Notes: generated by a model not told the origin, from the sequence alone. A stretch of DNA of 64,000 bases from QZKY01 sp942492925 (GCA_942492925.1 OW818641.1:186001-250000); one strand, 5' to 3'. Counted from the first letter of the stretch, positions 51,942-61,589 are shown. Numbers and translations: made by a program.

Positions 51942-51990
51942 TGCCTGAATATAGCATGGACACTCTCGCCAAAATCCGTATCATGTCGAC

Positions 51991-53256
51991 ATGATCCCTT
52001 CGCACGCCATCGAAATCATCAGTGCCGTCATTTTCGGTTTAGCGGTACTGCATACCTTCGCCACGAAATATTTCGTCATGCTAGCCCACGTCAATCCCCG
52101 TCACGCGGGGCTGTGGCATTTGTTGGGCGAGGTTGAAATCGTTTTTGGCTTCTGGGCACTGGTGCTAGTGCTGATGATCGCGGGGCTTTCCACCCCGTCA
52201 CAAGCGGTTGCCTACATCGAAGGACAAAATTTCACCGAACCACTGTTCGTCTTCGTGATCCTGGTTGTTGCCGGTACGCGCCCGATCCTCTATTTCGCGC
52301 GCGTGCTTGTCGATCACGCCGTGCGTTTCATTCCGCTGCGCGAGCCCATGGCGTTTTATCTCCTGGTGCTGACCGTGATTCCGCTGCTGGGATCGTTCAT
52401 CACCGAACCGGCCGCCATGACACTGGCTGCGATGATGTTGCGCGATCGTTATTTCATGCAAGGCGTCTCGCGCCGCCTGAAATATGCGACGCTGGCGGTG
52501 CTCCTCGTGAATGTTTCCATCGGCGGCACCCTGACCCCCTTTGCTGCGCCACCCGTATTGATGGTCGCGGCCAAATGGAATTGGGATGTCTTCTTCATGC
52601 TGTCGACTTTTGGCTGGAAAGCGGCGCTGGCGGTCGGCATCAATGCATTGGGAGCTGCTCTGCTCTTCCGAAAATCCCTCTCGGCCCTGCCTTCCAGCGC
52701 CGCCCTGCCCCCCGTGACAAACACGCCGATGACCGTAGTCGCGGCCCACCTGATTTTCTTGCTGGGCGTCGTTTTTTTCAGCCACCACCCGATTGTTTTC
52801 ATGGGGCTGTTTCTGTTTTTTCTCGGGTACACCGAAGCCTATTCCCGCCATCAAAATCCCTTGCTGCTGCGCGAAGGGCTGCTCGTCGCCTTCTTCCTGG
52901 CCGGGCTCGTGGTACTGGGTGGTCTGCAAAAATGGTGGTTGCAACCCCTTTTGGCGGGCATGGACACGAATACGCTTTATTTCGGTGCTACCGCGCTGAC
53001 GGCCATCACGGACAATGCCGCACTCACTTACCTTGGCTCCCTGGTTGAAGGAATCAGCGATCCGGCCAAGGTGGCCTTGGTGGCGGGTGCGGTCACGGGC
53101 GGTGGCCTGACTGTCATCGCCAATGCGCCCAACCCAGCCGCCTTTGCCATTCTGGGACAAGGCTTTGAAGAACAGGCCATCAACCCCTTGCGTTTGTTCG
53201 TCTTTGCCCTCCCTCCAACCGCGGTTGCCGCCGCCTGTCTTTGGTTGTTTTTATAG
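51991..53256 (+). CDS. Putative Na+/H+ antiporter-like membrane protein
   Basis: A 421-residue protein with about eleven hydrophobic segments, of the bacterial putative Na+/H+ antiporter type related to the NhaD-like ion-transporter fold. Conserved-looking stretches are TRPILYFARVL, GSFITEPAAMTLAAMML, GGTLTPFAAPPVLMVA, TAITDNAALTYLG and TGGGLTVIANAPNPAA, with acidic residues in membrane regions (E and D of ITEPAAM and TDNAAL). The substrate is inferred. It stands alone between pabBC and dnaB. Confidence 0.8.
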   Translation: MIPSHAIEIISAVIFGLAVLHTFATKYFVMLAHVNPRHAGLWHLLGEVEIVFGFWALVLVLMIAGLSTPSQAVAYIEGQNFTEPLFVFVILVVAGTRPILYFARVLVDHAVRFIPLREPMAFYLLVLTVIPLLGSFITEPAAMTLAAMMLRDRYFMQGVSRRLKYATLAVLLVNVSIGGTLTPFAAPPVLMVAAKWNWDVFFMLSTFGWKAALAVGINALGAALLFRKSLSALPSSAALPPVTNTPMTVVAAHLIFLLGVVFFSHHPIVFMGLFLFFLGYTEAYSRHQNPLLLREGLLVAFFLAGLVVLGGLQKWWLQPLLAGMDTNTLYFGATALTAITDNAALTYLGSLVEGISDPAKVALVAGAVTGGGLTVIANAPNPAAFAILGQGFEEQAINPLRLFVFALPPTAVAAACLWLFL

Positions 53257-53372
53257 CAACTCGCTGTTTCTCAGCAAGCACCCTTCTTTCCCAATAGCTT
53301 TATTCGTTTTACAGAGGGAAGGGCGGCGGATTTATTCCGGTAGGAAGGGGTCGTTTCACAGCTTGCGCAGGG

Positions 53373-53378
53373 TATAAT
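53373..53378 (+). promoter_or_regulatory. -10 box for dnaB, predicting a very short leader
   Basis: TATAAT ends 7 bases before the ATG at 53386, so transcription would start at or within a base or two of that codon. No good -35 is seen. It supports starting DnaB at 53386 rather than at ATG 53377, which overlaps the box. Confidence 0.35.
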
Positions 53379-53385
53379 GCGCGCC

Positions 53386-54771
53386 ATGAAACTCTCCGAC
53401 GATCAGCAATTAAGTTCGTTGCGCGTGCCGCCGCACTCGATTGAGGCCGAACAATCTGTTTTAGGCGGTTTGCTGCTAGACAACGCTGCTTGGGACAGAA
53501 TTGCCGATTTGTTACATGAGAGCGATTTTTACCGCTACGACCACCGCCTCATTTTTGGTCACATCAATAAACTCATCGGTGCAACGCGTCCGGCAGACGT
53601 TATTACCGTCTTCGAGTCGCTGACCAACATCGGCAAAGCCGAAGAAATCGGCGGTCTGGCGTATCTGAACGCGCTGGCGCAAAACACGCCCTCTGCGGCC
53701 AACATCCGTCGCTATGCGGAGATCGTGCGCGAGCGCGGCGTCCTGCGCAAACTGATCAGCGTCTCCGACGACATTGCCGGTCAAGCGTTCAGCCCGCAAG
53801 GCAAGGAAGTGCGCCACTTGCTCAACGAAGCCGAATCCAAAATTCTGGCGATTGCCGAAGAAGGCGCGCGCGGTTCGCAAAATTTTCACGAAATTCAACC
53901 CTTGCTCACCCAGGTCGTGGAACGGATTGACGAACTCTACCGTCGCGACAATCCGAACGACATCACGGGCGTACCGAGTGGCTTTACCGATCTGGATCGC
54001 ATGACTTCCGGTCTTCAGCCCGGCGACTTGATCATTGTTGCCGGACGCCCGTCGATGGGCAAAACGGCTTTTTCAGTCAACATCGGCGAGCATGTCGCCA
54101 TTGAAAGCGGCTTACCGGTCGCGGTATTTTCGATGGAAATGGGCGCGTCCCAACTGGCCATGCGTATGGTCGGCTCGGTGGGGAGACTGGATCAGCATCG
54201 CCTGCGTACCGGTCGCCTGACCGATGACGATTGGCCGCGCCTAACCTATGCCGTACAGAAAATGAACGATGCGCAATTATTCATCGATGAAACCCCGGCA
54301 CTCACGTCAACGGATCTGCGTGCGCGGGCGCGCCGCTTGAAGCGGCAGTGCGGCATGCTCGGCCTCATCATCATTGATTACATTCAATTGATGGCATCGG
54401 ATTCCAACAATGAAAACCGCGCCACGGAGATTTCGGAAATCTCGCGCGACCTCAAGGCGCTTGCCAAGGAAATGAATTGTCCGGTCATCGCGCTCTCACA
54501 GTTGAACCGTGCACTGGAGCAGCGTCCCAACAAACGGCCGGTCATGTCGGATTTGCGCGAGTCAGGCGCGATTGAGCAAGATGCCGATTTGATTTTGTTC
54601 ATCTACCGGGACGAAGTCTATAACCCGGACACGCCGGACAAAGGCACAGCAGAAATCATCATCGGCAAACAACGTAATGGACCGATCGGCAGCGTGCGGC
54701 TGACGTTTACCGGGCAGTACACCAAGTTCGACAACTATGCTGGCGGACAAAATACGTACGGTGGCACTTGA
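53386..54771 (+). CDS. dnaB: Replicative DNA helicase DnaB
   Basis: A 461-residue hexameric 5'-3' helicase of the replication fork. The N-terminal domain (LRVPPHSIEAEQSVLGGLLL) binds primase. The RecA-type C-terminal domain has Walker A GRPSMGKTAF, Walker B GLIIIDYIQLM and the arginine-finger region. MKLSDDQQ is the preferred start because a TATAAT overlaps the upstream ATG. No intein is visible. rplI is not immediately upstream, unlike in many relatives. Confidence 0.95.
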   Translation: MKLSDDQQLSSLRVPPHSIEAEQSVLGGLLLDNAAWDRIADLLHESDFYRYDHRLIFGHINKLIGATRPADVITVFESLTNIGKAEEIGGLAYLNALAQNTPSAANIRRYAEIVRERGVLRKLISVSDDIAGQAFSPQGKEVRHLLNEAESKILAIAEEGARGSQNFHEIQPLLTQVVERIDELYRRDNPNDITGVPSGFTDLDRMTSGLQPGDLIIVAGRPSMGKTAFSVNIGEHVAIESGLPVAVFSMEMGASQLAMRMVGSVGRLDQHRLRTGRLTDDDWPRLTYAVQKMNDAQLFIDETPALTSTDLRARARRLKRQCGMLGLIIIDYIQLMASDSNNENRATEISEISRDLKALAKEMNCPVIALSQLNRALEQRPNKRPVMSDLRESGAIEQDADLILFIYRDEVYNPDTPDKGTAEIIIGKQRNGPIGSVRLTFTGQYTKFDNYAGGQNTYGGT

Positions 54772-54825
54772 TCATTTCGGGCGAACCCCAATTATTCCCA
54801 TACTTCACTTAAACAGGAACTCATT

Positions 54826-55452
54826 ATGTTTGGAAAACTGATGCCGGAAGACGGCCGTTTCTTCGACATGTTCAACCAGCACGCCGAATTGTGCGTCAAG
54901 GGCGCCAAGGAATTGCTGGCGCTCACCACAGACTTTGGCAATATCGACAAACATCTCCATGCCATCGATCTGTTTGAGAAGCAAGCTGACCGCATTACCG
55001 ATACGACCATTGCCATGTTGCACAAGTCGTTTATCACGCCACTGGATCGCGACGACATCCACCGGCTCATCACCAAAATGGATGACATTCTGGACATGAT
55101 GGAAGACGCCGCGCAAACCGTTTCCCTTTACGACATTCAGCACGTGACCCCCGAGGCGCGCCGTCTGGCCGAGCTGGTTCTGGCGTGCACGTTGAAAGTG
55201 CAGGAAGTGATTGCCTTGCTCTCCAACATGAAAAACGCGCGCCGCATCACTGAACTCTGCAATGAAATTGACCGGCTCGAATCGGACGCAGACCATGTGA
55301 TGCACTCGGCACTGTCCCGCTTGTTCCGCGACGAACCGGACGTACGCAATTTGATCAAATTGAAAACGCTTTACGAATTCATGGAATCGGTCACTGACCG
55401 CTGCGAAGACGTCTCCAACATCATCGAAGGCATTGTGGTCGAAAACGCGTAA
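54826..55452 (+). CDS. PhoU-like DUF47 family phosphate transport accessory protein
   Basis: A 208-residue all-helical protein of the DUF47/YkaA type, related to PhoU. It begins MFGKLMPEDGRFFDMFNQHA. Metal-binding E-x3-D-x3-H-like clusters occur at LFEKQADRITD, LITKMDDILDMMED and IDRLESDADHVMHS. Proteins of this group sit next to Pit phosphate transporters and probably regulate them; here the gene precedes pit by 32 bases. It appears to share a transcript with pit. Confidence 0.92.
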   Translation: MFGKLMPEDGRFFDMFNQHAELCVKGAKELLALTTDFGNIDKHLHAIDLFEKQADRITDTTIAMLHKSFITPLDRDDIHRLITKMDDILDMMEDAAQTVSLYDIQHVTPEARRLAELVLACTLKVQEVIALLSNMKNARRITELCNEIDRLESDADHVMHSALSRLFRDEPDVRNLIKLKTLYEFMESVTDRCEDVSNIIEGIVVENA

Positions 55453-55484
55453 TTCGCGCTTTTCATCCCCGCACGCATTACATT

Positions 55485-56492
55485 ATGGAACAATTCCACT
55501 TCAGCATTTACGTACTGGTTTTTTTGATCGTCCTGGCCCTGCTGTTCGATTTCATGAACGGTTTTCATGACGCGGCCAATGCGATTGCCACGGTTGTTTC
55601 GACGGGTGTGCTCAAGCCGCAACAAGCCGTTGCGATGGCCGCGTTTTTTAACGTCGTCGCCCTCTTTGTTTTCGAGTTACACGTTGCCAACACCATCGGT
55701 AAAAGCATCGTTGATCCAGCCATCATCGATCACTACGTCATCTTTGGTGCGCTCGCCGGCGCCATCGCCTGGAACGTCATTACCTGGTACTACGGCATCC
55801 CGTCTTCTTCGTCTCATGCCCTTATCGGGGGCTTGGTTGGCGCAGCCGTCGCCAAAGCGGGTGGCGGATCCTTGATTGCCTTTGGCCTGTTCAAAATCAT
55901 CGCCTTCATCATCATTGCCCCGGCGCTGGGATTTCTTTTCGGCTCCTTGATGGTGCTGCTCGTTTCCTGGCTGTTCGTGCGATCCTCGCCCAGAAATGTC
56001 GACAAGTGGTTTCGGCGCATCCAGCTTTTTTCTTCCTCCATGTACAGCCTGGGCCATGGCGGCAATGATGCGCAAAAAACGATGGGGATTATCTGGATGT
56101 TGCTGATCGCAGGCGGCTATAGCAAAGCTTCCGACTCGCTGCCGCTGTGGGTTGTCCTGTGCTGTTACGCGGCCATCGGTCTCGGCACGCTATTCGGTGG
56201 CTGGCGCATCGTTAAAACCATGGGGCAACGCATCACCAAAATCAAACCGGTGGGGGCGGTCTGCGCCGAATCCGGCGGCGCGGTAACCTTGTTCATTGCC
56301 TCGGCGCTCGGTATTCCGGTTTCCACCACCCACACGATTACCGGTGCCATTGTCGGCATGGGTTCGGCGAAACGTTTTTCTGCCGTACGCTGGGGCGTCG
56401 CCGGCAACATCGTCTGGGCATGGATCCTGACGATTCCGGCTTCGGCCTTCATCGCTGCACTGGCGTGGTGGCTCGGTACCAAAGTGTTGTGA
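55485..56492 (+). CDS. pit: Low-affinity inorganic phosphate transporter
   Basis: A 335-residue Pit-family (PiT) membrane protein importing metal-phosphate with protons. The duplicated signature motifs are present: MNGFHDAANAIATVV in the first half and GHGGNDAQKTMGI in the second, plus GIPVSTTHTITGAIVG and GIPSSSSHALIGGLVG. There are about ten membrane segments. It ends at a hairpin shared with the converging DUF475 gene. Confidence 0.95.
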   Translation: MEQFHFSIYVLVFLIVLALLFDFMNGFHDAANAIATVVSTGVLKPQQAVAMAAFFNVVALFVFELHVANTIGKSIVDPAIIDHYVIFGALAGAIAWNVITWYYGIPSSSSHALIGGLVGAAVAKAGGGSLIAFGLFKIIAFIIIAPALGFLFGSLMVLLVSWLFVRSSPRNVDKWFRRIQLFSSSMYSLGHGGNDAQKTMGIIWMLLIAGGYSKASDSLPLWVVLCCYAAIGLGTLFGGWRIVKTMGQRITKIKPVGAVCAESGGAVTLFIASALGIPVSTTHTITGAIVGMGSAKRFSAVRWGVAGNIVWAWILTIPASAFIAALAWWLGTKVL

Positions 56493-56504
56493 TAACGAAT
56501 GAAA

Positions 56505-56525
56505 AGGAGCGCTGATCGCGCTCCT
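56505..56525. terminator. Hairpin between convergent pit and DUF475 genes
   Basis: AGGAGCGC (56505-56512) pairs with GCGCTCCT (56518-56525) around TGATC. Confidence 0.55.
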
Positions 56526-56584
56526 GCCGTTTCAATTCAGTTTCAATCCGGTTGTACTTCTGCTCCGTTCCGCTTCCCTTCCGC

Positions 56585-57592
56585 TCACTTTCGATTCGCG
56601 AGAATAGAACTGCCTAGTGCCGCCGCGATCAACGCCGCACCAATCAAGCCCGTTACGGCTTCCGGCACCTGCAGACCCACACCAATGAGCATCATGAACG
56701 CCAGCGCGCCAATCGCCCAGAAAGCGCCATGCTCCAGGTAACGATAGTGAATCAAGGTGCGATTGTCCACGAGTAGCACCGTGAAACTGCGCACAAACAT
56801 GGCACCGGCACCCAGCCCCAACATAATCATCATCAAGTTGTTGGTCAGCGCAAAAGCCCCCACCACGCCGTCGAATGAAAAGCTGGAATCGATCAGCTCC
56901 AGATAAAGAAATCCGCTCACGCCCTGCCGAACGACATGCGTCCCATTTTCTGCCTGTTCACCCCCCAAGAGCGCGGCCATGCCTTTGCTCAGGATGAACG
57001 TCACAATCCCCCAAATTCCGGCTTCCATGAATTCTCCGCGTATGGGTTCATCCAGTGAAGCTGCCGCCGCCAGCAAGATCATCAGCGTCAACGCCGCTTC
57101 AATCGCCTCCATCTTGCCAAGACGAGTGAGCGGTTTTTCGATAATTTGCAGCCAGTGTTCCGTCTTGTGTTTGGCAACAAAGAAGTTGAAAAACACCATC
57201 ATCAAAAAGGTAGCGCCAAACGCGGATATCTGGTGATGCGCCGACTCCAGAATCTGGCTGTATTCCCGGGGTGAATGCAAGGCCAGATCAATCGTCCGGA
57301 TCGGATTCATCTTGCCGACCACCGCCACAATGACCATCGGAAAAATCAATCGCATCCCGAAAACGGCAATGAACATCCCCCACGTGAGAAAGCGGCGACG
57401 CCATTTTCTGTTCCAATTTTTCAGAATCCCCGCGTTGACAACCGCGTTATCGAAAGAGAGCGAGGTTTCCAGAACGGTGAGAAACAAAACAGTCAGCGCC
57501 GCCTTGAATCCGCCGACCGCGTAAGCGACCACCAGGGCCACGCCGCAAAAAATAAACGAACCTGAAAAGTAAGTGTAAAAGGATTTGAGCAT
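56585..57592 (-). CDS. DUF475 / TerC-like integral membrane protein
   Basis: A 335-residue protein with about nine membrane segments. The TerC-type acidic motif ETSLSFDNAVVNAGIL lies in an early helix and IDSSFSFDGVVGAFALTNN in the second half; these aspartates likely bind divalent metal. Relatives occur in tellurite-resistance and metal-homeostasis clusters, though no ter genes are near. The start is uncertain: ATG 57592 or TTG 57610, and neither has a clear RBS. Confidence 0.85.
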   Translation of the reverse strand: MLKSFYTYFSGSFIFCGVALVVAYAVGGFKAALTVLFLTVLETSLSFDNAVVNAGILKNWNRKWRRRFLTWGMFIAVFGMRLIFPMVIVAVVGKMNPIRTIDLALHSPREYSQILESAHHQISAFGATFLMMVFFNFFVAKHKTEHWLQIIEKPLTRLGKMEAIEAALTLMILLAAAASLDEPIRGEFMEAGIWGIVTFILSKGMAALLGGEQAENGTHVVRQGVSGFLYLELIDSSFSFDGVVGAFALTNNLMMIMLGLGAGAMFVRSFTVLLVDNRTLIHYRYLEHGAFWAIGALAFMMLIGVGLQVPEAVTGLIGAALIAAALGSSILANRK

Positions 57593-57614
57593 TACGCTGG
57601 TGTTTAACAAATAC

Positions 57615-57639
57615 GCCGCAACGCGACACGCGTTGCGGC
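57615..57639 (-). terminator. Hairpin after the BI-1 gene
   Basis: GCCGCAACGCG (57615-57625) pairs perfectly with CGCGTTGCGGC (57629-57639) around a 3-base ACA loop. It lies downstream of BI-1 and upstream of DUF475 on the minus strand. Confidence 0.6.
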
Positions 57640-57655
57640 ATGGGCAGAAGAGGCA

Positions 57656-58348
57656 TTATTCCGACTTGTTCATGAATCCGAGAATGTGCAACAAGCTGGT
57701 AAACAGATTGAAGATCGAGACAAACAGACTGACCGTTGCGACGATGTAATTCGTTTCGCCACCCCGCACGATTTGATTCGTCTCATAGAGGATCATGCCC
57801 GACATCAGCAGGACGAACGCCGCAGACACGGTCAGCGACAAGGCCGGAATGTTCATAAAGATCGCAGCAAGGCTGGCCAGAAATGCGACCAGAATACCTA
57901 CGGTAAGCATGCCACCCAGGAAAGACAGATCGCGCTTGCTCAACAGCGCATAGGCCGACATCGTCAGAAAAATCGCTGAGGTACCACCCATCGCCATCAT
58001 CACCGTTGCACCGCCGTTCGGCAGCTTCAGGTAATGACCAATGATCGGCCCCAGCGTATAACCCATGAAACCCGTCAAGGCAAACGTCCAGGCCACGCCC
58101 GCACCACTGGTGCGATATTTATTGACGAGGAACCACAAGCCGAAAAATCCGATGAACGTGAGAATCAAGCCTGGATGCGGCAGTTGAAAAATCACGGCCA
58201 CACCCGCCATGACCGCACTGAACGCCAGACACAGGGATAACAACAAATAGGTATTACGCAGCACGCTACGCTCAGTAGCACTCATGACTGTCGTCACCGT
58301 GGTGGCCGTTATGGCTTCTGCACGAAAACCTTTATAACGCTGATTCAT
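57656..58348 (-). CDS. Bax inhibitor-1/YccA family membrane protein
   Basis: A 230-residue protein with seven hydrophobic segments of the BI-1/YccA family, which in E. coli modulates FtsH. The N-terminus is MNQRYKGFRAEAITATTVTT. Conserved features are LTGFMGYTLGPIIGHYL and, near the end, NYIVATVSLFVSIFNLFTSLL. ATG 58348 has GAGAAGGG upstream, so the longer 278-residue reading is not used. Confidence 0.92.
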   Translation of the reverse strand: MNQRYKGFRAEAITATTVTTVMSATERSVLRNTYLLLSLCLAFSAVMAGVAVIFQLPHPGLILTFIGFFGLWFLVNKYRTSGAGVAWTFALTGFMGYTLGPIIGHYLKLPNGGATVMMAMGGTSAIFLTMSAYALLSKRDLSFLGGMLTVGILVAFLASLAAIFMNIPALSLTVSAAFVLLMSGMILYETNQIVRGGETNYIVATVSLFVSIFNLFTSLLHILGFMNKSE

Positions 58349-58388
58349 TTCTTTTGACCCTTCTCGTTTTGATTCAAATCTCGATAGC

Positions 58389-58736
58389 TTACATGCCGAT
58401 CCGGCGCAACACTGGCACGTTGATCGGCTGGATGGCGTTGGCCCGGTCCAGCACACGCTGGACAACCTTGGCTGCACGCAGCATCGCACCATCGATGGCT
58501 TCGCTTACGCTAGCGCTCACTTCCGTCACAATCACCGCTGGGAGACCCAAGGGTTTCAGATGAATCTGGCAACGTTTATCCACGCCACCCTTTGGACCGT
58601 TCATGTCGCTCAACCGCACCGTGATGAAGTGGATGCTGTCTTCTGCGTAAATCAGCGCCGCATCCATACGCTCCATGATGTACTCGCGCCATGACCGATC
58701 GGCATCGATTCCTTTGGTAATGATGGTGGATCGCAT
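58389..58736 (-). CDS. HPF/RaiA-like ribosome-associated protein
   Basis: A 115-residue protein of the ribosome hibernation factor (HPF/YfiA) superfamily by its beta-alpha layout: MRSTIITKGIDADRSWREYI, then RMDAALIYAEDSIHFITVRLSD and KRCQIHLKPLGLPAVIVTE. The usual strongly basic face is weak. It may be a divergent member lacking full ribosome binding. It has a strong AAGGAGG six bases before the ATG. Single gene. Confidence 0.7.
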   Translation of the reverse strand: MRSTIITKGIDADRSWREYIMERMDAALIYAEDSIHFITVRLSDMNGPKGGVDKRCQIHLKPLGLPAVIVTEVSASVSEAIDGAMLRAAKVVQRVLDRANAIQPINVPVLRRIGM

Positions 58737-58838
58737 TGTGACCTCCTTAAGCTTTATATCTTTCGAGCTTGCATCGTAACGGCTTTGATAATTTTGAAAA
58801 AGCGAAGATAATCTCACGATTACTTCAAAAAAACCGAA

Positions 58839-59744
58839 ATGAAAAACAAAAACTTAAATTTTAGACATCTTTATTATTTTTGGGTCGTCGCCAAGGAGGG
58901 GGGCGTCAGCCGCGCTGCCGAACGGCTAGGTGTGGCTGTCCAAACCATTAGCATGCAAATTGCCCAATTGGAGCAAGATGTGGGCAAATCCCTCCTGGCT
59001 CCTCAAGGACGGCGGCTGGTGCTCACGGAAGCCGGTCAGCTGGCGCTCGGTTATGCCGATCAAATTTTTCTCTTGAGCGAGCAACTCCAGGAAACCCTGG
59101 CGGAGGATACCGTCGGCAACACCATGCGCTTGACCGTCGGGATTTCCGATTCCCTTCCCAAACTCACCGCATACCGCCTGATGGAAGCCGCCTTGAACCA
59201 GCCAAAACGCGTGCGCGTCGCCTGTTTTGACGGCAAATTCGAGTCCTTGCTCGCGGATCTGGCGCTGCACAAGTTCGATGTCGTGCTGACCGACCGGCCC
59301 GTCAGCGCGGGGTCCAGCCTGCGCGTTTTCAGTCACCCCCTAGGCGAATGCCCCATCGCCCTGTACGGCATCCCCGAACTGGCCAAGCGCTATACACCCG
59401 ACTTCCCGAACAGTCTGAACGGTGCGCCCCTGTTACTGCCCACGCGAAACAACGCGATTCGCGGACGACTGGATCAATGGTTCGAGCGGCAAAACGTGCG
59501 GCCGGATATCGTCGGCGAATTTGAAGACAGTGCGCTGCTGAAGACCTTCGGCAGAAACGGACTGGGGCTGTTCCCAGCCCCGTCTGCGCTCGCCGTGGAC
59601 ATTCAGGAACAATTCCACTCCATTCAAACGGGCGACATTCTGGATATCAGTGAACAGTTTTTTGCCATCTCCACGGAACTCAAAATCCGCCACCCTGCCG
59701 TTGAAGCCATTTTGTCGGCACCGTTCAAACCCGCCGGTGGGTAA
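58839..59744 (+). CDS. NhaR-like LysR transcriptional activator
   Basis: A 301-residue LysR regulator starting MKNKNLNFRHLYYFWVVAKE, the typical NhaR opening, with helix-turn-helix GGVSRAAERLGVAVQTISMQIAQLEQ. NhaR responds to sodium and activates antiporter genes. A Na+/H+ antiporter-like gene lies 5.5 kb upstream (51991), but no nha gene is adjacent. It is divergent from the HPF-like gene and convergent with rsmA, which ends 9 bases away. Confidence 0.88.
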   Translation: MKNKNLNFRHLYYFWVVAKEGGVSRAAERLGVAVQTISMQIAQLEQDVGKSLLAPQGRRLVLTEAGQLALGYADQIFLLSEQLQETLAEDTVGNTMRLTVGISDSLPKLTAYRLMEAALNQPKRVRVACFDGKFESLLADLALHKFDVVLTDRPVSAGSSLRVFSHPLGECPIALYGIPELAKRYTPDFPNSLNGAPLLLPTRNNAIRGRLDQWFERQNVRPDIVGEFEDSALLKTFGRNGLGLFPAPSALAVDIQEQFHSIQTGDILDISEQFFAISTELKIRHPAVEAILSAPFKPAGG

Positions 59745-59753
59745 CCTCTCCAC

Positions 59754-60530
59754 TCATGCGGTGCGGAGCTGATTGGCCAAGGTTACATACTGAGGCATCG
59801 ACACCGCTTCAGGACGCACCTGCGGGTCCACCCCCGCATCGATCAACGCGTTTTCAGTGAACAGCCCGCCCAAACAATTACGCAACACCTTCCGTCGCTG
59901 CGAAAACGCGGTTGTCACCACTTTTTCCAGCAGCGCCGTCTCGCAGGCCAGCGGTTGTGCAATCGGCACCATGCGCACGATCGCCGACTCCACTTGCGGC
60001 GGCGGATCGAAGGCGGTGGGCGGCACGATCATCTCCAGTGCCATCTGGTAGCGCCATTGCAGCATCACGGACAAGCGCCCATACGCTTTGCTGCCCGGTT
60101 CGGCGGCCATGCGCTCCACCACTTCCTTTTGCAGCATGAAGTGTTGATCCTGCACGATTGGCACAAATTCGGTCAGGTGGAAAAGCAGCGGCGTGGAAAT
60201 GTTATACGGCAAGTTGCCAACAATGCGCAATTTTTGGTTTGCCTGCAGCGGCAGACTGGAAAAATCAAATGCCAGCGCATCGCCTTGGTGAATCACCAGT
60301 CTGTCAGCAGGGGCACTCTTTTGCAATCGCGCGACCAGATCGCGGTCGATTTCAACCACATGCAAGCGTTTCACGTGTTCGAGCAACAAGCGCGTCATCG
60401 CCCCAAGCCCTGGGCCAATTTCCACCATCGCGTCGTCTGGCTGGGGGGCAATCAGGCGGATGATGTCATGCAGCACGGTTTGATCGGTCAAAAAATTTTG
60501 TCCGAAGCGCTTGCGCGGAATGTGCTTCAT
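59754..60530 (-). CDS. rsmA: 16S rRNA dimethyladenosine transferase (KsgA)
   Basis: A 258-residue SAM-dependent enzyme that dimethylates two adjacent adenines near the 3' end of 16S rRNA. It starts MKHIPRKRFGQNFLTDQTVL. Motif I is VEIGPGLGAMTRLLLEH and motif IV is NLPYNISTPLLFHL. It lies directly downstream of pdxA (13-base gap) in the standard surA-pdxA-rsmA operon. Confidence 0.96.
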   Translation of the reverse strand: MKHIPRKRFGQNFLTDQTVLHDIIRLIAPQPDDAMVEIGPGLGAMTRLLLEHVKRLHVVEIDRDLVARLQKSAPADRLVIHQGDALAFDFSSLPLQANQKLRIVGNLPYNISTPLLFHLTEFVPIVQDQHFMLQKEVVERMAAEPGSKAYGRLSVMLQWRYQMALEMIVPPTAFDPPPQVESAIVRMVPIAQPLACETALLEKVVTTAFSQRRKVLRNCLGGLFTENALIDAGVDPQVRPEAVSMPQYVTLANQLRTA

Positions 60531-60543
60531 ACCGGCGTCCGAT

Positions 60544-61572
60544 TCATCTGATCCCTCTGTTTTGTGCCACCATCTGCGCCGCGAGCAAGATGGCTTCGAC
60601 CATGCTGCGATGATGCGCGTGACCCACCCCTTTTTGGGCCTGATCGAGCGCCGTGCCGTGATCGACGGACGTGCGAATAATGGGCAAGCCCAGCGTCACA
60701 TTGACGGCGCTGCCAAAGCTGGCGTGCTTAAGCACTGGCAAACCCTGATCGTGATACATCGCCAGCACGCAATCAGCCTCTTGCAGCAGCGTGGGTTGAA
60801 ACAAGGAGTCTGCCGGAAACGGGCCACGCACCGTCATGCCTTTTTTCTTTGCCGCCTCAATCACGGGGGCGATCACGTCGATTTCTTCCCGCCCCAAATA
60901 GCCGCCTTCGCCTGCATGGGGATTCAATCCGCACACAAGGATGCGCGGCGATGCGATGCCAAACCAGCGCTTGAAATCGTGATCAATGATCGCCAACGTT
61001 TTCGTCAAACTCTCCGTCGTGATGGCTTGCGAGACGTCCTTGAGCGGCAAATGCGTCGTCGCCAAGGCCACACGCAGCGGGAACGCGTCGCCCTCCCAAG
61101 CGACGTGGCCTGCGAGCATCATCACGACTTGCGCCGTCTGCGTCTTCTCGGCAAGATATTCCGTGTGACCGGTGAAAGCCATGCCCGCGTCGTTGATCGT
61201 ACTTTTTTGCAGCGGCGCAGTGACCATGGCATCGAACCACCCTTGCTGCGCACCGACAATCGCCCTATCCAGCGTATGCAAGACCGACGGACTATTGCGC
61301 AGATCAAGCTGCCCCGGTATGGCGGCGTGCGCCAGCGGGCAATCCATCACGGCAATCACCTCGTGCTTGTCACGCACATCCGCCAGCGATTCCGGCGTGA
61401 TGGTCTGCAGCCGCATGGCCGGATTGATCCTGGCAGCCAACTCGCCCAACCAGCGGGCATCACCCAGAAGCACCGGCATGACTTCGTGACGTAATTCCCA
61501 CGCGGCACGCAAGGAGATCTCCGGGCCAACGCCTGCGGGTTCTCCGGTGGTGAGGGCAATCGTCGGACGCAT
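60544..61572 (-). CDS. pdxA: 4-hydroxythreonine-4-phosphate dehydrogenase
   Basis: A 342-residue metal-dependent NAD(P)-linked dehydrogenase of pyridoxal 5'-phosphate synthesis. It starts MRPTIALTTGEPAGVGPEI. The zinc ligands fall in FTGHTEYLAE, TTHLPLKDVS and AMYHDQGLPVLKH. It is 17 bases from surA and 13 from rsmA. Normal length. Confidence 0.96.
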   Translation of the reverse strand: MRPTIALTTGEPAGVGPEISLRAAWELRHEVMPVLLGDARWLGELAARINPAMRLQTITPESLADVRDKHEVIAVMDCPLAHAAIPGQLDLRNSPSVLHTLDRAIVGAQQGWFDAMVTAPLQKSTINDAGMAFTGHTEYLAEKTQTAQVVMMLAGHVAWEGDAFPLRVALATTHLPLKDVSQAITTESLTKTLAIIDHDFKRWFGIASPRILVCGLNPHAGEGGYLGREEIDVIAPVIEAAKKKGMTVRGPFPADSLFQPTLLQEADCVLAMYHDQGLPVLKHASFGSAVNVTLGLPIIRTSVDHGTALDQAQKGVGHAHHRSMVEAILLAAQMVAQNRGIR

Positions 61573-61589
61573 CGGTTTAAGCGGCTGGA

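Noticed and set aside
54826..55452. Classical PhoU of the Pst system
   Set aside because: It sits beside pit, no pst genes are present, and the sequence fits the DUF47 subgroup better than PhoU.
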